Assembly: GCA_949297285.1 (NCBI GenBank)
Contig: CASFRL010000135.1
Span: 1-41,840, forward strand
DNA: 41,840 nucleotides
Reading direction: 5' to 3'
Source of the DNA: an uncultured Bacteroidales bacterium
Lineage (GTDB): Bacteria > Bacteroidota > Bacteroidia > Bacteroidales > Coprobacteraceae
The position numbers and the translations under genes are program-made. Shown one piece after another: positions 1-8,888 of the stretch; position 1 is the stretch's first letter; each line of letters opens with the position of its first letter. The notes below the pieces were generated by a model that was not told the DNA's origin, did not search any database, and saw only the letters and a program-made list of their open reading frames with translations.

Positions 1-1061
1 ACATATATCATCTTATCGATAGGGAAATCTTGGAAACGAAGTTTGGCCGTTCCTATATCTTGGGTCATATACACAGAAGTACCGTCGGCACGCAAAAGCA
101 ACTTATGATCAAGGCCCTCTGCAGTCAAGTCTGCCCAAACCGAGCCATCTTCTTTGCGATACATAATGCCTTTTTCCAGCCCTTCGAGAACTTTCTCTTT
201 TCCTTCCAGATAGGTTTGCGACTCGTAATAAATCTTATCAAAATCTACACCCATTTTCCGGTAAGTCTCATCAAACCCGGCATACACCCAATCATTCATC
301 ATCCGCCATACCGAGCGCACCTGTTCATCCCCCGCTTCCCACTTACGAAGCATCTCCCGAGCTTCGGCCATAAGCGGAGATGCGGCTTCGGCCTCTTCTT
401 TAGACATTCCTTTTGCCTGCAATTCGGCAACTTCTTGTTTATAATGTTTGTCAAAAAGCACATAAAAATCACCGATCAAATGATCGCCTTTCTTTCCGGA
501 AGATTCGGGTGTAACCCCATTGCCCCATTTCTCCCACGCAAGCATCGATTTGCAGATATGAATTCCGCGGTCATTTACGATATTGGTTTTTACCACCTTG
601 TTTCCGTTTGCCTTCAAAATCTCAGAAAGGCTGTAACCCAATAAATTATTGCGCACATGACCTAAATGCAACGGTTTATTTGTATTGGGAGAAGAATATT
701 CGATCATCACCAAAGGGGCATCCGGTGCCGTCTCCTTTATTCCATATCGTTCGTCAGAAGCTATTTCGTTCAACTGTTCTATCCAACTCTCCGAGCTGAT
801 TACCAAGTTCAAAAAACCTTTAATCACATTGAAAGAAGCGACTACCGTCTCATTATTAACTAAATATTCTCCTATTTCTTGGGCAGTAGCTTCCGGGCTT
901 TTACGTGACATCTTCAAAAAAGGGAAGACAACAAGGGTTAAATGACCTTCGAACTCTTTTTTCGTTTTTTGCAATTGGATGGCCGACATTTCCGGTTCTG
1001 CGCCATACAGTGCCGACAATGCGGAAACGACAGCCCGGGCGACTTTGTTTTCGATCTTCAT
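1..1061 (-). CDS. argS: Arginyl-tRNA synthetase, N-terminal part (cut by window edge)
   Basis: A cytoplasmic class I aminoacyl-tRNA synthetase that charges tRNA-Arg with arginine using ATP. The reading frame runs from ATG at 1061 to base 1, about 353 codons, so the C-terminal anticodon-binding part is outside the window. The N-terminus (MKIENKVARAVVSALSALYG) fits the ArgS additional domain. The class I signature follows as SSPNTNKPLHLGHVRNNLLG, whose HLGH is the HIGH-type ATP-binding motif. Further on, WMMNDWVYAGFDETY and GTSVYMTQDIGTAKLR are typical ArgS segments. A Bacteroidota -7 element lies 36 bases upstream of the start. The gene stands alone on the minus strand, separated from HU by hairpins. 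The identification is firm; only the truncation limits it. Confidence 0.95.
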   Translation of the reverse strand, partial: MKIENKVARAVVSALSALYGAEPEMSAIQLQKTKKEFEGHLTLVVFPFLKMSRKSPEATAQEIGEYLVNNETVVASFNVIKGFLNLVISSESWIEQLNEIASDERYGIKETAPDAPLVMIEYSSPNTNKPLHLGHVRNNLLGYSLSEILKANGNKVVKTNIVNDRGIHICKSMLAWEKWGNGVTPESSGKKGDHLIGDFYVLFDKHYKQEVAELQAKGMSKEEAEAASPLMAEAREMLRKWEAGDEQVRSVWRMMNDWVYAGFDETYRKMGVDFDKIYYESQTYLEGKEKVLEGLEKGIMYRKEDGSVWADLTAEGLDHKLLLRADGTSVYMTQDIGTAKLRFQDFPIDKMIY

Positions 1062-1096
1062 ATTATTATTTTTTATCCGTCGATTTTTTACCGATG

Positions 1097-1104
1097 CAAA
1101 GATA
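1097..1104 (-). promoter_or_regulatory. Promoter -7 element for argS
   Basis: Read on the minus strand this is TATCTTTG, an exact match to the Bacteroidota -7 consensus TAnnTTTG, about 36 bases before the argS start codon. No clear TTTG -33 box is present at the expected distance, so only half of the promoter is well supported. Confidence 0.5.
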
Positions 1105-1191
1105 ATACTTTAAAAACAGGATGCCTAATGTTTTCATTACACAAAAACATCAGGCACGATATTTCTTTAATGACTCCCTGCGAATAGACAG

Positions 1192-1234
1192 ACAATGCGG
1201 AATATTATCATATCTCGATAATATCCCGCATTGT
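1192..1234. terminator. Long inverted repeat between argS and HU
   Basis: Two 18-base arms (1192-1209 and 1217-1234) pair with one mismatch around a 7-base loop. There is no convincing T-run on either side. It lies downstream of HU and upstream of the argS promoter, so it may be a second-line terminator for HU or an RNA 3' end stabiliser. Confidence 0.45.
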
Positions 1235-1254
1235 TAATCGCATATAAAATAAAG

Positions 1255-1291
1255 AAAGACTCTCCTCCTTATTACCGGAGCAACAGCCTTT
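1255..1291 (-). terminator. Terminator of the HU gene
   Basis: On the minus strand AAAGGCT and GCTCC pair with GGAG and AGTCTTT (one G-T wobble). The hairpin is followed by a T-rich tail (CTTTATTTTATATG). It starts about 24 bases past the HU stop codon, the right place for intrinsic termination. Confidence 0.5.
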
Positions 1292-1314
1292 CCTTTTAAT
1301 CCGAAGCGAATATA

Positions 1315-1587
1315 TTATTTTACTTTATCTGCTAATTCAGCACCGGCTTTAAATTTAACCACTTTCTTAGCAGGGATAGTAATCTGTTGTTTTGTTGCAG
1401 GGTTAATACCTGTTCTTTCGCCTTTTTCATTGATTGAGAATGTTCCGAAACCAATAAGAGCGATTTTTTCACCTTTAGCCAATTCGCTAGATACGGTAGA
1501 GATAAATGCATCCAATGCTTTTTTAGCATCGGTCTTAGCTAAGCCTGATTTTTCAGCAATAGCATTAATTAATTCTGATTTGTTCAT
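1315..1587 (-). CDS. HU-family DNA-binding protein
   Basis: A 90-residue nucleoid protein that binds and bends DNA as a dimer. The N-terminus MNKSELINAIAEKSGLAKTD is the standard HU/IHF helical dimerisation region. The core (ALIGFGTFSINEKGERTGIN, then PATKQQITIPAKKVVKFKAG) contains the GFGTF turn and the DNA-binding arm with its conserved Asn-Pro that intercalates in DNA. Length is normal for the family (about 90). The sequence is more HU-like than IHF-like, but HU and IHF cannot be separated by eye alone. The gene is monocistronic, with its own promoter of good spacing upstream and a terminator downstream, as expected for an abundant protein. Confidence 0.95.
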   Translation of the reverse strand: MNKSELINAIAEKSGLAKTDAKKALDAFISTVSSELAKGEKIALIGFGTFSINEKGERTGINPATKQQITIPAKKVVKFKAGAELADKVK

Positions 1588-1642
1588 AAAGCTGTATTTT
1601 AATAGGTTTACTATACGACAAAAGCCGTTTTTGATATTTACG

Positions 1643-1675
1643 CAAATATATTATTTAAAAACAAAATAACAAAGA
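1643..1675 (-). promoter_or_regulatory. Promoter of the HU gene
   Basis: On the minus strand TTTG (1675-1672) and TATATTTG (1650-1643) are separated by 21 bases. Both boxes match the Bacteroidota vegetative promoter consensus. The start codon is 56 bases downstream of the -7 box, leaving a leader of roughly 50 bases. Confidence 0.7.
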
Positions 1676-1755
1676 ATAGGAATAAAAAAAGTGAAATATT
1701 TCGATTAAAAACATAATAGCGAAGCGTTACGACACAAAAAACAGGAAATAATCCC

Positions 1756-1763
1756 TATTTTTG
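1756..1763 (+). promoter_or_regulatory. Promoter -7 element for the rhomboid operon
   Basis: TATTTTTG followed by C matches TAnnTTTG exactly and lies 37 bases before the first rhomboid ATG. The -33 region is weak. It would drive the four-gene plus-strand cluster up to the terminator near 6711. Confidence 0.55.
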
Positions 1764-1799
1764 CAACTTATAAGTAAAAACAGATTATAAAAAAACTCT

Positions 1800-2501
1800 A
1801 TGTTTCAAGGACGACAAAATTTTTTCAGTGCACTCCCTCCAGTAACTAAAAACCTTATTATCATAAACTTTTTAGTTTGGTTGGCAACAATTGTTTTGCC
1901 CAAGATAAATATCGATCTGGTCGATTATTTAGGATTGCACTATTTCATGGCAAAAGATTTCAATGCCATTCAATTGGTCACCTATATGTTCATGCACGAT
2001 CCAAACTCCATCGGACATGTATTCTTCAATATGTTCTCGGTATATATGTTTGGCCGTACACTCGAAATGGTATGGGGCAGCAAACGGTTTCTTACCTACT
2101 ATATGATTACCGGATTCGGAGCAGGTCTTATACAAGAGCTTACGTGGTACATCAGCTTTCACAATGAAATCGCACAAATTGTATCTGTTCACGGCTGGGA
2201 ACAAACCCGAATGGCGCTCAACGGAATCATCACGATCGGAGCCTCCGGAGCCGTTTTCGGTATTCTTCTGGCATTCGGAATGCTATTCCCCAATCTTCCT
2301 CTGTATATCATGTTTATCCCCATCCCCGTAAAAGCAAAATATTTCGTGATCTTCTACGGTGCAGTGGAACTATTTTTCGGAATCAGCAACTTTAGCGGAG
2401 ACAATATCGCCCACTTTGCCCACCTCGGAGGTATGCTATTCGGATATATCGTTATAAAATATTGGCGTAAAAAAGGAATCGGAAATGGGCAATATTTTTA
2501 A
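1800..2501 (+). CDS. Rhomboid family intramembrane serine protease (first of two)
   Basis: A 233-residue integral inner-membrane protease that cuts transmembrane segments of other proteins. All elements of an active rhomboid are present: HVFFN in the second core helix (HxxxN), the nucleophile motif GASGAVFG with Ser149, and the last-helix AHLGGMLFG with catalytic His208. About six hydrophobic segments are visible, as in the basic six-helix bacterial type. The start ATG follows a -7 promoter element. The stop overlaps the next gene by 17 bases, so the two rhomboids are probably translationally coupled. Substrates cannot be told from sequence. Family assignment is firm. Confidence 0.92.
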   Translation: MFQGRQNFFSALPPVTKNLIIINFLVWLATIVLPKINIDLVDYLGLHYFMAKDFNAIQLVTYMFMHDPNSIGHVFFNMFSVYMFGRTLEMVWGSKRFLTYYMITGFGAGLIQELTWYISFHNEIAQIVSVHGWEQTRMALNGIITIGASGAVFGILLAFGMLFPNLPLYIMFIPIPVKAKYFVIFYGAVELFFGISNFSGDNIAHFAHLGGMLFGYIVIKYWRKKGIGNGQYF

Positions 2502-3357
2502 AGATCTGGCCATAAAATATCATACCGGGTCGCTCCTGATAAAACTCATATTCATAAACATAGCCGTATTTCTGGTCGTACGTCTGACCGGAGTTATACT
2601 CACGTTAGCAGGTATCGAGGTCAACCCGTTGCTCTCTTACATGCAGCTGCCATCGAACCTGTCTGTTTTGATATGGCGACCGTGGACACTGTTTTCTTAT
2701 ATGTTTTTACAATATGATCTGTTGCATATCCTGTTCAATATGCTCTGGCTGTATTGGTTCGGACAGTTGTTCCTGCATTTTTTCAGCGAAAAACAGTTGG
2801 GCGGACTCTATCTGTTAGGGGGTCTTTCGGGGGCTGCGCTCTATTTGCTGGCTTATAACCTCATCCCGTTTTTTTCATCGACTTACGGCGTTTTATTAGG
2901 ATCATCTGCCGCCGTTTTGGCCATCGTTATTGCTACCGCTGTCTATGCGCCCGATTTCAAAATATCCCTGCTCTTTTTCGGGAATGTTTCATTAAAATAT
3001 ATCGCAGCCGTTACGATCATCTTGGACGCTATCAGCATTACATCTCAAAATGCAGGAGGCCATATCGCCCATCTCGGGGGAGCCATGCTCGGCTTTTTCT
3101 TTGCATACCGCTGGAAACAGGGAAAAGATATCACAAGATTTATCAATACGCTCATCGACAAAATCATAATCTTGTGCAAACCCCGACCTAAAATAAGAAT
3201 AAAGTACAAACGGCCCGAAACCGATATGGAGTATAATACCCGAAAACAAAAAGAGTCTGCAGAAATCGACATAATTCTCGACAAAATAAAACGCTCGGGA
3301 TACAATGCTCTGACGACTGAAGAAAAGAAAAAACTATTTAATGCAAGCAAAAATTAA
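2485..3357 (+). CDS. Rhomboid family protein with altered GxSG motif (second of two)
   Basis: A 290-residue membrane protein of the rhomboid fold. It keeps HILFN in the second core helix and a HIAHLGG segment (His193, His196) in the last helix. The nucleophile motif reads GSSAAV: Ser141 is present, but the Gly that normally follows it is Ala. It may still be active because Ser and His remain. After the last membrane segment (about residue 207) comes a basic cytosolic tail of about 80 residues rich in Lys and Arg, ending in a helix that resembles the C-terminal tails of other Bacteroidota rhomboids (SGYNALTTEEKKKLFNASKN). It overlaps the first rhomboid by 17 bases and abuts the downstream nuclease-fold gene. 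It looks like an ancient duplicate that has diverged from its neighbour. Confidence 0.88.
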   Translation: MGNIFKDLAIKYHTGSLLIKLIFINIAVFLVVRLTGVILTLAGIEVNPLLSYMQLPSNLSVLIWRPWTLFSYMFLQYDLLHILFNMLWLYWFGQLFLHFFSEKQLGGLYLLGGLSGAALYLLAYNLIPFFSSTYGVLLGSSAAVLAIVIATAVYAPDFKISLLFFGNVSLKYIAAVTIILDAISITSQNAGGHIAHLGGAMLGFFFAYRWKQGKDITRFINTLIDKIIILCKPRPKIRIKYKRPETDMEYNTRKQKESAEIDIILDKIKRSGYNALTTEEKKKLFNASKN

Positions 3358-3367
3358 AACAATCGGG

Positions 3368-4513
3368 ATGAAGTGGCTACGAACTACCTACCTAACCGTA
3401 GGCTCTTTTATCAATTTTTTATTTGCCATAGCGCTGATTGCATCGGCCTATGCCTATATCATTCCTCCGGGAAAAATGATTTTTGCCTCTTATTTAGGAC
3501 TGGCGTTTCCTATCTTCTTAGCCGCTAATATCATATTCATCCTATTTTGGGCTATACAAAGACATTACTCTGTACTGATCTCTATTATCGCTCTTATTGC
3601 CTGCTGGAACGGCCTTTGGAATTACACGCCGATGCATTTTAAGACAGATGAAACAGATGAAACAGGACAGAATCTGACACTACTGACCTACAATGTCCAC
3701 AGTTTCAATAGTTGCTTGCCTCACACCGAAGATTCACCCAACCCGATCATATCTTATATACAAAATGAAAAAGCAGACATTATCTGTATGCAAGAGTTCT
3801 CATTCGGGACGGTAAAAGGGCTGCTCTCTTTAGAACAAATCAATGCGGCCTTCTCCGATTATCCTTACCGGCATTTTACTCCCGGCAGCAAAACCCCTTA
3901 CTCCGAATCAGGAATTGCCTGTTATTCGAAATACCCATTTCAAGAAATAACCGACATAAAATACGACAGCTCTTTCAACGGATCATGCATTTACAAAATA
4001 AAAATCAATGAACGTATTTTGACCTTGATCAACAATCATCTGGAGTCAAACAAGTTTACCTCGAACGACCGGGAGCTTTACACATACATGATGAAACATA
4101 TCGACAATACCGACTTGTTCCCGGAATTTAAAAATCGGCTTATTTCCAAAATGGGGACAGCATTCCGCAAACGGGCACTGCAGGCCGACAGCATTGCAAG
4201 CATTGTCAAAAAAAGCAATTCGGATATTATCGTCTGTGGCGATTTTAACGATACCCCGCAGTCTTATACATACCGGAAAATAAGGGGTGATCTGAAAGAC
4301 TCATATGTCTCCAACGGATTAGGACCGGGAATCACTTACCATGCCAACGGCTTCTGGTTCAGAATCGATCATATCCTCTATGGGAAAGGTTTACAATCTA
4401 TATCCACCCACATCGATAAAGTCAAATTTTCAGACCATTATCCCATAAAAACCGTTCTAAAATGGAATGAGCCCGACACTCTTTCCCAAAAGCCGGCAAA
4501 TACACCTTTATAA
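3368..4513 (+). CDS. Membrane-anchored endonuclease/exonuclease/phosphatase family protein
   Basis: Three N-terminal hydrophobic segments (first ~100 residues) anchor a C-terminal EEP (DNase I-like) domain. Active-site landmarks are in order: LLTYNVHSFN, MQEF (metal-binding Glu), NNHLES, CGDFNDTP, and SDHYPI near the end (catalytic Asp-His). The family includes nucleases, sphingomyelinases and lipid or sugar phosphatases, so the substrate is unknown. An extracytoplasmic placement of the domain would suggest a phosphodiester or lipid substrate, not DNA repair. I chose the ATG at 3368 (MKWLRTTYLT), 10 bases after the rhomboid stop. An in-frame ATG at 3341 would overlap it by 17 bases and is also possible. 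The gene lies 12 bases before the M3 peptidase gene, in the same transcription unit. Confidence 0.85.
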   Translation: MKWLRTTYLTVGSFINFLFAIALIASAYAYIIPPGKMIFASYLGLAFPIFLAANIIFILFWAIQRHYSVLISIIALIACWNGLWNYTPMHFKTDETDETGQNLTLLTYNVHSFNSCLPHTEDSPNPIISYIQNEKADIICMQEFSFGTVKGLLSLEQINAAFSDYPYRHFTPGSKTPYSESGIACYSKYPFQEITDIKYDSSFNGSCIYKIKINERILTLINNHLESNKFTSNDRELYTYMMKHIDNTDLFPEFKNRLISKMGTAFRKRALQADSIASIVKKSNSDIIVCGDFNDTPQSYTYRKIRGDLKDSYVSNGLGPGITYHANGFWFRIDHILYGKGLQSISTHIDKVKFSDHYPIKTVLKWNEPDTLSQKPANTPL

Positions 4514-4525
4514 AATCTATAAGAC

Positions 4526-6640
4526 ATGAAAAAAAATTTCATTATTCCTCTATTTACCTTGTCTATGTTTATCTCTTGTACAACGCAGAAAAACGAAAAT
4601 CCATTTTTCAGCCATTACGACACGCCCTTTGGCGTTCCGCCGTTCGAAAAAATAGATACCTCGCATTATAAGCCGGCGTTCATCAAAGGGATGGAAGAGC
4701 AAAATGCCGAAATACAGGCAATCATTTCCAACCCTGAAAACCCGACATTCGAAAACACTATCGAAGCACTCGACAACAGCGGGGCTTTACTGTCCAAAAC
4801 CGAATTGGTATTTTTCAATTTGACCCAGGCCGAAACCAACGACGCATTGCAACGTATCGCCAAGGAGATATCGCCGTTGCTGACCGAACACTCTGACAAT
4901 ATTTATTTAAACGATTCTCTATTTGCCCGGATAAAATATATCCATGATCAAAAAGACAATGAGACACTCACCGAAGAACAGTCTCGTTTGTTGGATAAAT
5001 ATTACCGGAATTTTGTCCGTTCAGGAGCATTGCTCTCGCCCGAAAATAAAGAAAAACTAAAAGAGATCAATAAAGAACTTAACTTGTTGTCTCTTCATTT
5101 CGGAGATAATCTTCTGGCCGAGACCAACGCATTTGAACTTATTATCGACAATGAAGCCGACCTTGCCGGCCTCCCGGACGGGGTGAAGAATGCGGCTGCC
5201 GAAGAGGCCACTCACCGGGGAAAACCGGGAAAATGGATATTTACGCTGCACGACCCGAGCCGTATCCCGTTTTTACAATATGCCGACAACAGGGACCTGC
5301 GCGAAAAGCTATACAAAGCTTATATAAACCGCTGCGATCACGACAACCAATACGACAACAAAGCGAACATTGCTAAAATCGTAAATCTCCGTACTCAAAA
5401 AGCTCATCTTTTGGGATTCAACTCTTATGCCGAATTTGTACTGGATGATCGCATGGCAAAAACTCCCGAAGCTGTAAACGCCTTATTGGAAAAGGTTTGG
5501 TCTTATGCGTTACCTAAAGCTAAAGAAGAGGCTCAAATGTTACAGGAAATTATCGACAAAGAGGGTGGTAATTTTAAACTCGCTGCTTGGGACTGGTGGT
5601 ATTACAGCGAAAAAGCCCGCAAATCGAAATATGCTTTGGACGAAGAGAGCCTGAAGCCCTATTTTTTGCTCGAGAATGTGCGACAAGGAGCCTTTACCGT
5701 AGCAAACCGCTTGTATGGCATCACCTTCGAAAAACTTGAAAATATGCCGGTATATCATCCCGATGTAGAGGCTTATGAGGTTAAAGACGCCGACGGTTCG
5801 CATCTGGGCATTTTCTATGCCGACAACTTTCCCCGCCCGGGAAAAAGCGGAGGGGCATGGATGAGCAATTTCCGGGAACAGGCGATCCAAGAAGGGAACA
5901 ATATACGACCGGTCATTGTCAACGTCTGCAACTTTACCAAACCGACATCTCAAACACCCTCTTTACTGACCATCGATGAAGTGCAAACACTGTTTCACGA
6001 ATTCGGACACGCGCTACACGGCATGCTTTCCCAGTGCCATTACCAGTCGATGAGCGGGACCAATGTAGCTCGAGATTTTGTCGAGTTGCCGTCGCAGATT
6101 ATGGAACATTGGGCAACACATCCCGACGTGCTGAAACTGTATGCCAAACATTATAAAACCGGCGAAATAATCCCGGATTCACTGATCGAGAAGATGAAAA
6201 AATCGCGGACTTTCAACCAAGGTTTCATAACGACCGAATTTGTGGCTGCCGGAATCATGGATATGCGTTGGCATGAGGTAACCGAAGAACAGGATTTCGA
6301 CGTACGGGCATTTGAAGCCAATGCGGTAAAAGAGATGGGGTTGATCGACGAGATAGCACTCCGGTACCGAAGTCCGTATTTTGCACATATATTCGACGGT
6401 GGATATGCTGTCGGCTATTACGGGTATCTATGGGCAGAAGTATTGGATGCCGATGCATTCGACGCATTTGAGAAAAACGGCATATTCGATGCACAAACGG
6501 CCCAAGCCTTCCGCAGCAATATTCTGGAAAAAGGAGACAGTCAGGATCCGATGAAATTATACAGGCAGTTCCGTGGCGCCGATCCCAATCCCGAATCTTT
6601 ACTTAGAAACCGGGGACTTATCTCCGAAACGACAAAATAA
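4526..6640 (+). CDS. dcp: M3 family metallopeptidase, peptidyl-dipeptidase Dcp type, lipoprotein
   Basis: A 704-residue zinc metallopeptidase of the thimet oligopeptidase family that cuts short peptides. The zinc motif HEFGHALH begins at His491, with His491, Glu492 and His495 as ligand, catalyst and ligand. The third ligand region ARDFVELPSQIMEHW follows. Length (about 700) and the opening FGVPPFEKIDTSHYKPAF are typical of bacterial Dcp. The N-terminus has a hydrophobic run ending FISC at Cys18, a lipobox, so it is likely envelope-anchored and not cytoplasmic. It is the last gene of the rhomboid cluster and is followed by a strong hairpin. Dcp versus oligopeptidase A is decided by overall resemblance only. 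Confidence 0.9.
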   Translation: MKKNFIIPLFTLSMFISCTTQKNENPFFSHYDTPFGVPPFEKIDTSHYKPAFIKGMEEQNAEIQAIISNPENPTFENTIEALDNSGALLSKTELVFFNLTQAETNDALQRIAKEISPLLTEHSDNIYLNDSLFARIKYIHDQKDNETLTEEQSRLLDKYYRNFVRSGALLSPENKEKLKEINKELNLLSLHFGDNLLAETNAFELIIDNEADLAGLPDGVKNAAAEEATHRGKPGKWIFTLHDPSRIPFLQYADNRDLREKLYKAYINRCDHDNQYDNKANIAKIVNLRTQKAHLLGFNSYAEFVLDDRMAKTPEAVNALLEKVWSYALPKAKEEAQMLQEIIDKEGGNFKLAAWDWWYYSEKARKSKYALDEESLKPYFLLENVRQGAFTVANRLYGITFEKLENMPVYHPDVEAYEVKDADGSHLGIFYADNFPRPGKSGGAWMSNFREQAIQEGNNIRPVIVNVCNFTKPTSQTPSLLTIDEVQTLFHEFGHALHGMLSQCHYQSMSGTNVARDFVELPSQIMEHWATHPDVLKLYAKHYKTGEIIPDSLIEKMKKSRTFNQGFITTEFVAAGIMDMRWHEVTEEQDFDVRAFEANAVKEMGLIDEIALRYRSPYFAHIFDGGYAVGYYGYLWAEVLDADAFDAFEKNGIFDAQTAQAFRSNILEKGDSQDPMKLYRQFRGADPNPESLLRNRGLISETTK

Positions 6641-6710
6641 TGTTCATCGGCCGACAGATGAATAAAGACATCGATGGATATAACCGACCTGCGTTTTTAC
6701 GATAAATAAA

Positions 6711-6754
6711 AAAGAGTGGCGGGCTCCTCAAAGAAGGAGCCCGCCGCTCTTTTT
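6711..6754. terminator. Bidirectional terminator between dcp and the S41 peptidase gene
   Basis: An 18-bp stem (6711-6728 with 6735-6752, one G-T wobble) has a 6-base loop, an A-run on the left and a T-run on the right. It therefore has U-tails in both directions and can end the two convergent transcripts. Confidence 0.85.
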
Positions 6755-6777
6755 ACCGTTTTGTGTACGCCCGACGA

Positions 6778-8409
6778 TTATTGCTGTTTCCCGTTCAGAA
6801 GTTGCTCGTATTCACTCGGAGAAGCAATGATCTCAAGCGCTTTCTGATAAGAATCATTGTAGCTATTCATAATCCTAAAATAGGCCGACGTATCGAACAA
6901 ATCACGAGCGACAAGAGCTTTCAGTTGCGTTTTGATCAATGGCAAGGATTTCTGAAACTCCTCCTCATCATATTTTATCTTCTCTTTCTCCGCCAGCTGT
7001 TTAAGGTCTTGTATCATCTGTTCATCAACCTCGAATTTAGCGATAAACTTATCGATATCTTTATACGTAGAATTCAACATTTTCCTATTACGGTCGATAT
7101 AGGAAGTAACTTCCTGATTAATCAACCCCTTAGCCGCTACATCCCGGTGATAGTCGGTATAACGGGTCGTGTCGATCGGTACAAAATAATCGGGCATGAT
7201 ACCTCCGCCGCCATATACAACCCGTTTGTTTTTCAACGTGTTGAATCTCAAAGAATCCGGGAAATGAATACTATCGGCATGCGACAATTCTCCCCGGTTA
7301 TATCGGTTCACCAAATCTTCATTATACGTTTTTGTCTCGCCCTTGGTATATGGTTTCTGGATGCTCCGTCCAGAAGGAGTATAATAGCGGGCTATGGTAA
7401 GGCGGATCATCGATCCGTCGGCCAACGGGATAGGACGTTGCACCAAACCCTTTCCGAACGTCCGACGTCCCACAATCACACCTCTATCCCAATCTTGGAT
7501 AGCTCCAGAAACGATTTCCGACGCCGATGCCGAACTTTCATCGACAAGGACGACCAATTTACCTTCAGGGAACAAATGCTTTGAAGAAGACTTCTCTTCT
7601 GTGCGGGGAGAGCGACGTCCTTCTGTATAAACGATCAAGGCATTATCATCAGCCAGTAACAGATCGGCAATTTTTACGGCCGTATTTAAATATCCGCCTC
7701 CATTTCCCTGCAAATCAAGAATCAGGTTCTTCATTCCCGACCGACGCAATTTCGTCACAGCCTCGACAAACTCCTGCGCACTGGTGGCAGAAAAACGGCT
7801 CAAACGAATATATCCGGTGTGCTTGTCCACCAGATATGAAGCATCGATACTATAAACCGGAATCTTATCTCTCGTAATTCTGAAAGGGATTGGTTCCGCC
7901 ACCCCTTTCCGAAGGACAGCAACATTGACTTTTGTCCCCCGTTTTCCCCGCAAACGGGACATAATGTCTTGCGTACTCATTTTTACCCCCGCGACAACCG
8001 TATCATTAATCTCGACAATACGGTCTCCGGCCAAAATGCCGACTTTTTCCGATGGGCCTCCGGCAACGGTTTGTATCACATAAAGAGTATCATTCGTCAT
8101 CGTAAACTGTATGCCGATGCCATCGAAATTCCCATCCAACGAGGCGCTCATGTCTTTCACCTCCTGAGGGTCGAGGTAGGTCGAATGTGGATCGAGTTGT
8201 TCCAACATGGCACGGATGGCATCTTCTGTCAATTTATCTTCATCGACCTCATCTACATACAACGTAGAAATCAAATAAGCGGCCAAACTGAGTTTCTTCG
8301 TAGCATCGGTCTGTCTTTGCGCCATTACACAAACAGAAACGAGCAGAAACAAAGCGACAGCATATATAATCTTTTTCATTTTTAGAAATTTTCTTATTTC
8401 CATTTTCAT
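6778..8409 (-). CDS. S41 family C-terminal processing peptidase with PDZ domain
   Basis: A periplasmic Ser/Lys-dyad protease (CtpA/Prc family, 543 residues). It has a signal-type N-terminus (MKKIIYAVALFLLVSVCVMA), a PDZ region around residues 90-175 (GGPSEKVGILAGDRIVEIND), then the catalytic core. In SSASASE the nucleophile by spacing is Ser295, and the base is Lys320 in RRTFGKGLVQ. The 25-residue Ser-Lys distance equals that of Prc-type enzymes. The ATG at 8409 overlaps the coaD stop as ATGA, suggesting translational coupling. An internal ATG at 8379 would give the cleaner signal peptide and is an alternative start. It is the last gene of the parE-coaD-S41 group and ends at a bidirectional terminator. 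Confidence 0.92.
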   Translation of the reverse strand: MKMEIRKFLKMKKIIYAVALFLLVSVCVMAQRQTDATKKLSLAAYLISTLYVDEVDEDKLTEDAIRAMLEQLDPHSTYLDPQEVKDMSASLDGNFDGIGIQFTMTNDTLYVIQTVAGGPSEKVGILAGDRIVEINDTVVAGVKMSTQDIMSRLRGKRGTKVNVAVLRKGVAEPIPFRITRDKIPVYSIDASYLVDKHTGYIRLSRFSATSAQEFVEAVTKLRRSGMKNLILDLQGNGGGYLNTAVKIADLLLADDNALIVYTEGRRSPRTEEKSSSKHLFPEGKLVVLVDESSASASEIVSGAIQDWDRGVIVGRRTFGKGLVQRPIPLADGSMIRLTIARYYTPSGRSIQKPYTKGETKTYNEDLVNRYNRGELSHADSIHFPDSLRFNTLKNKRVVYGGGGIMPDYFVPIDTTRYTDYHRDVAAKGLINQEVTSYIDRNRKMLNSTYKDIDKFIAKFEVDEQMIQDLKQLAEKEKIKYDEEEFQKSLPLIKTQLKALVARDLFDTSAYFRIMNSYNDSYQKALEIIASPSEYEQLLNGKQQ

Positions 8410-8888
8410 TTTTTGGGGACAAGAACCAAGCCCTCCGGCAAAAATTCATCTACCGATCGGCCATATCTCAACAATTCCCGAACGATAGTAGAGCTGATGT
8501 GGGTATGTTCCGGTTCTGTAAACAATACCAAGGTTTCTACCCCTGATATTTTACGATTTACGTCGGCAATCGTCTTCTCGTACTCAAAATCATTGACCGA
8601 ACGGATTCCTCTCAGAATAAAACCGGCATGACACTCCCGAGCAAGGTCCACAGTCAGGCAGTTATAGGCAAGCACCTTTACCCTCGGATTTGACCGGAAC
8701 AGTTCTTCGAGCATGTGAAGGCGCTCCTCGACACTGAAATATTGGCTCTTGGCTTCATTAACGCCTATGGCAATTACAATCTCATCGAGCATATTCAGTG
8801 CCCGCTCGACCAGAGACATGTGTCCGATCGTAAACGGATCAAAAGTCCCCGGGAATATTGCTATTTTTTTATCAAGAGAGGTCTTCAT
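8406..8888 (-). CDS. coaD: Phosphopantetheine adenylyltransferase
   Basis: Transfers AMP from ATP to 4'-phosphopantetheine to form dephospho-CoA, the fourth step of coenzyme A synthesis in the cytoplasm. The nucleotidyltransferase signature [12 protein letters not shown] with the T/HxGH motif lies near the N-terminus. The later [18 protein letters not shown] and [20 protein letters not shown] segments are diagnostic for CoaD. I chose the ATG at 8888 ([14 protein letters not shown]), giving 160 residues, the usual length. An ATG at 8897 is also in frame. The start lies inside the 3' end of parE (17-base overlap) and the stop overlaps the S41 peptidase start, so the three genes are probably co-translated. 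Confidence 0.95.
   Translation of the reverse strand: MKTSLDKKIAIFPGTFDPFTIGHMSLVERALNMLDEIVIAIGVNEAKSQYFSVEERLHMLEELFRSNPRVKVLAYNCLTVDLARECHAGFILRGIRSVNDFEYEKTIADVNRKISGVETLVLFTEPEHTHISSTIVRELLRYGRSVDEFLPEGLVLVPKK

Noticed and set aside
30-644. Open frame of 204 codons on the plus strand
   Set aside because: It is the reverse shadow of argS, whose class I motif is present on the minus strand.
6763-7584. Open frame of 273 codons on the plus strand
   Set aside because: It is antisense to the S41 peptidase catalytic region and begins inside the terminator zone. No family resemblance.
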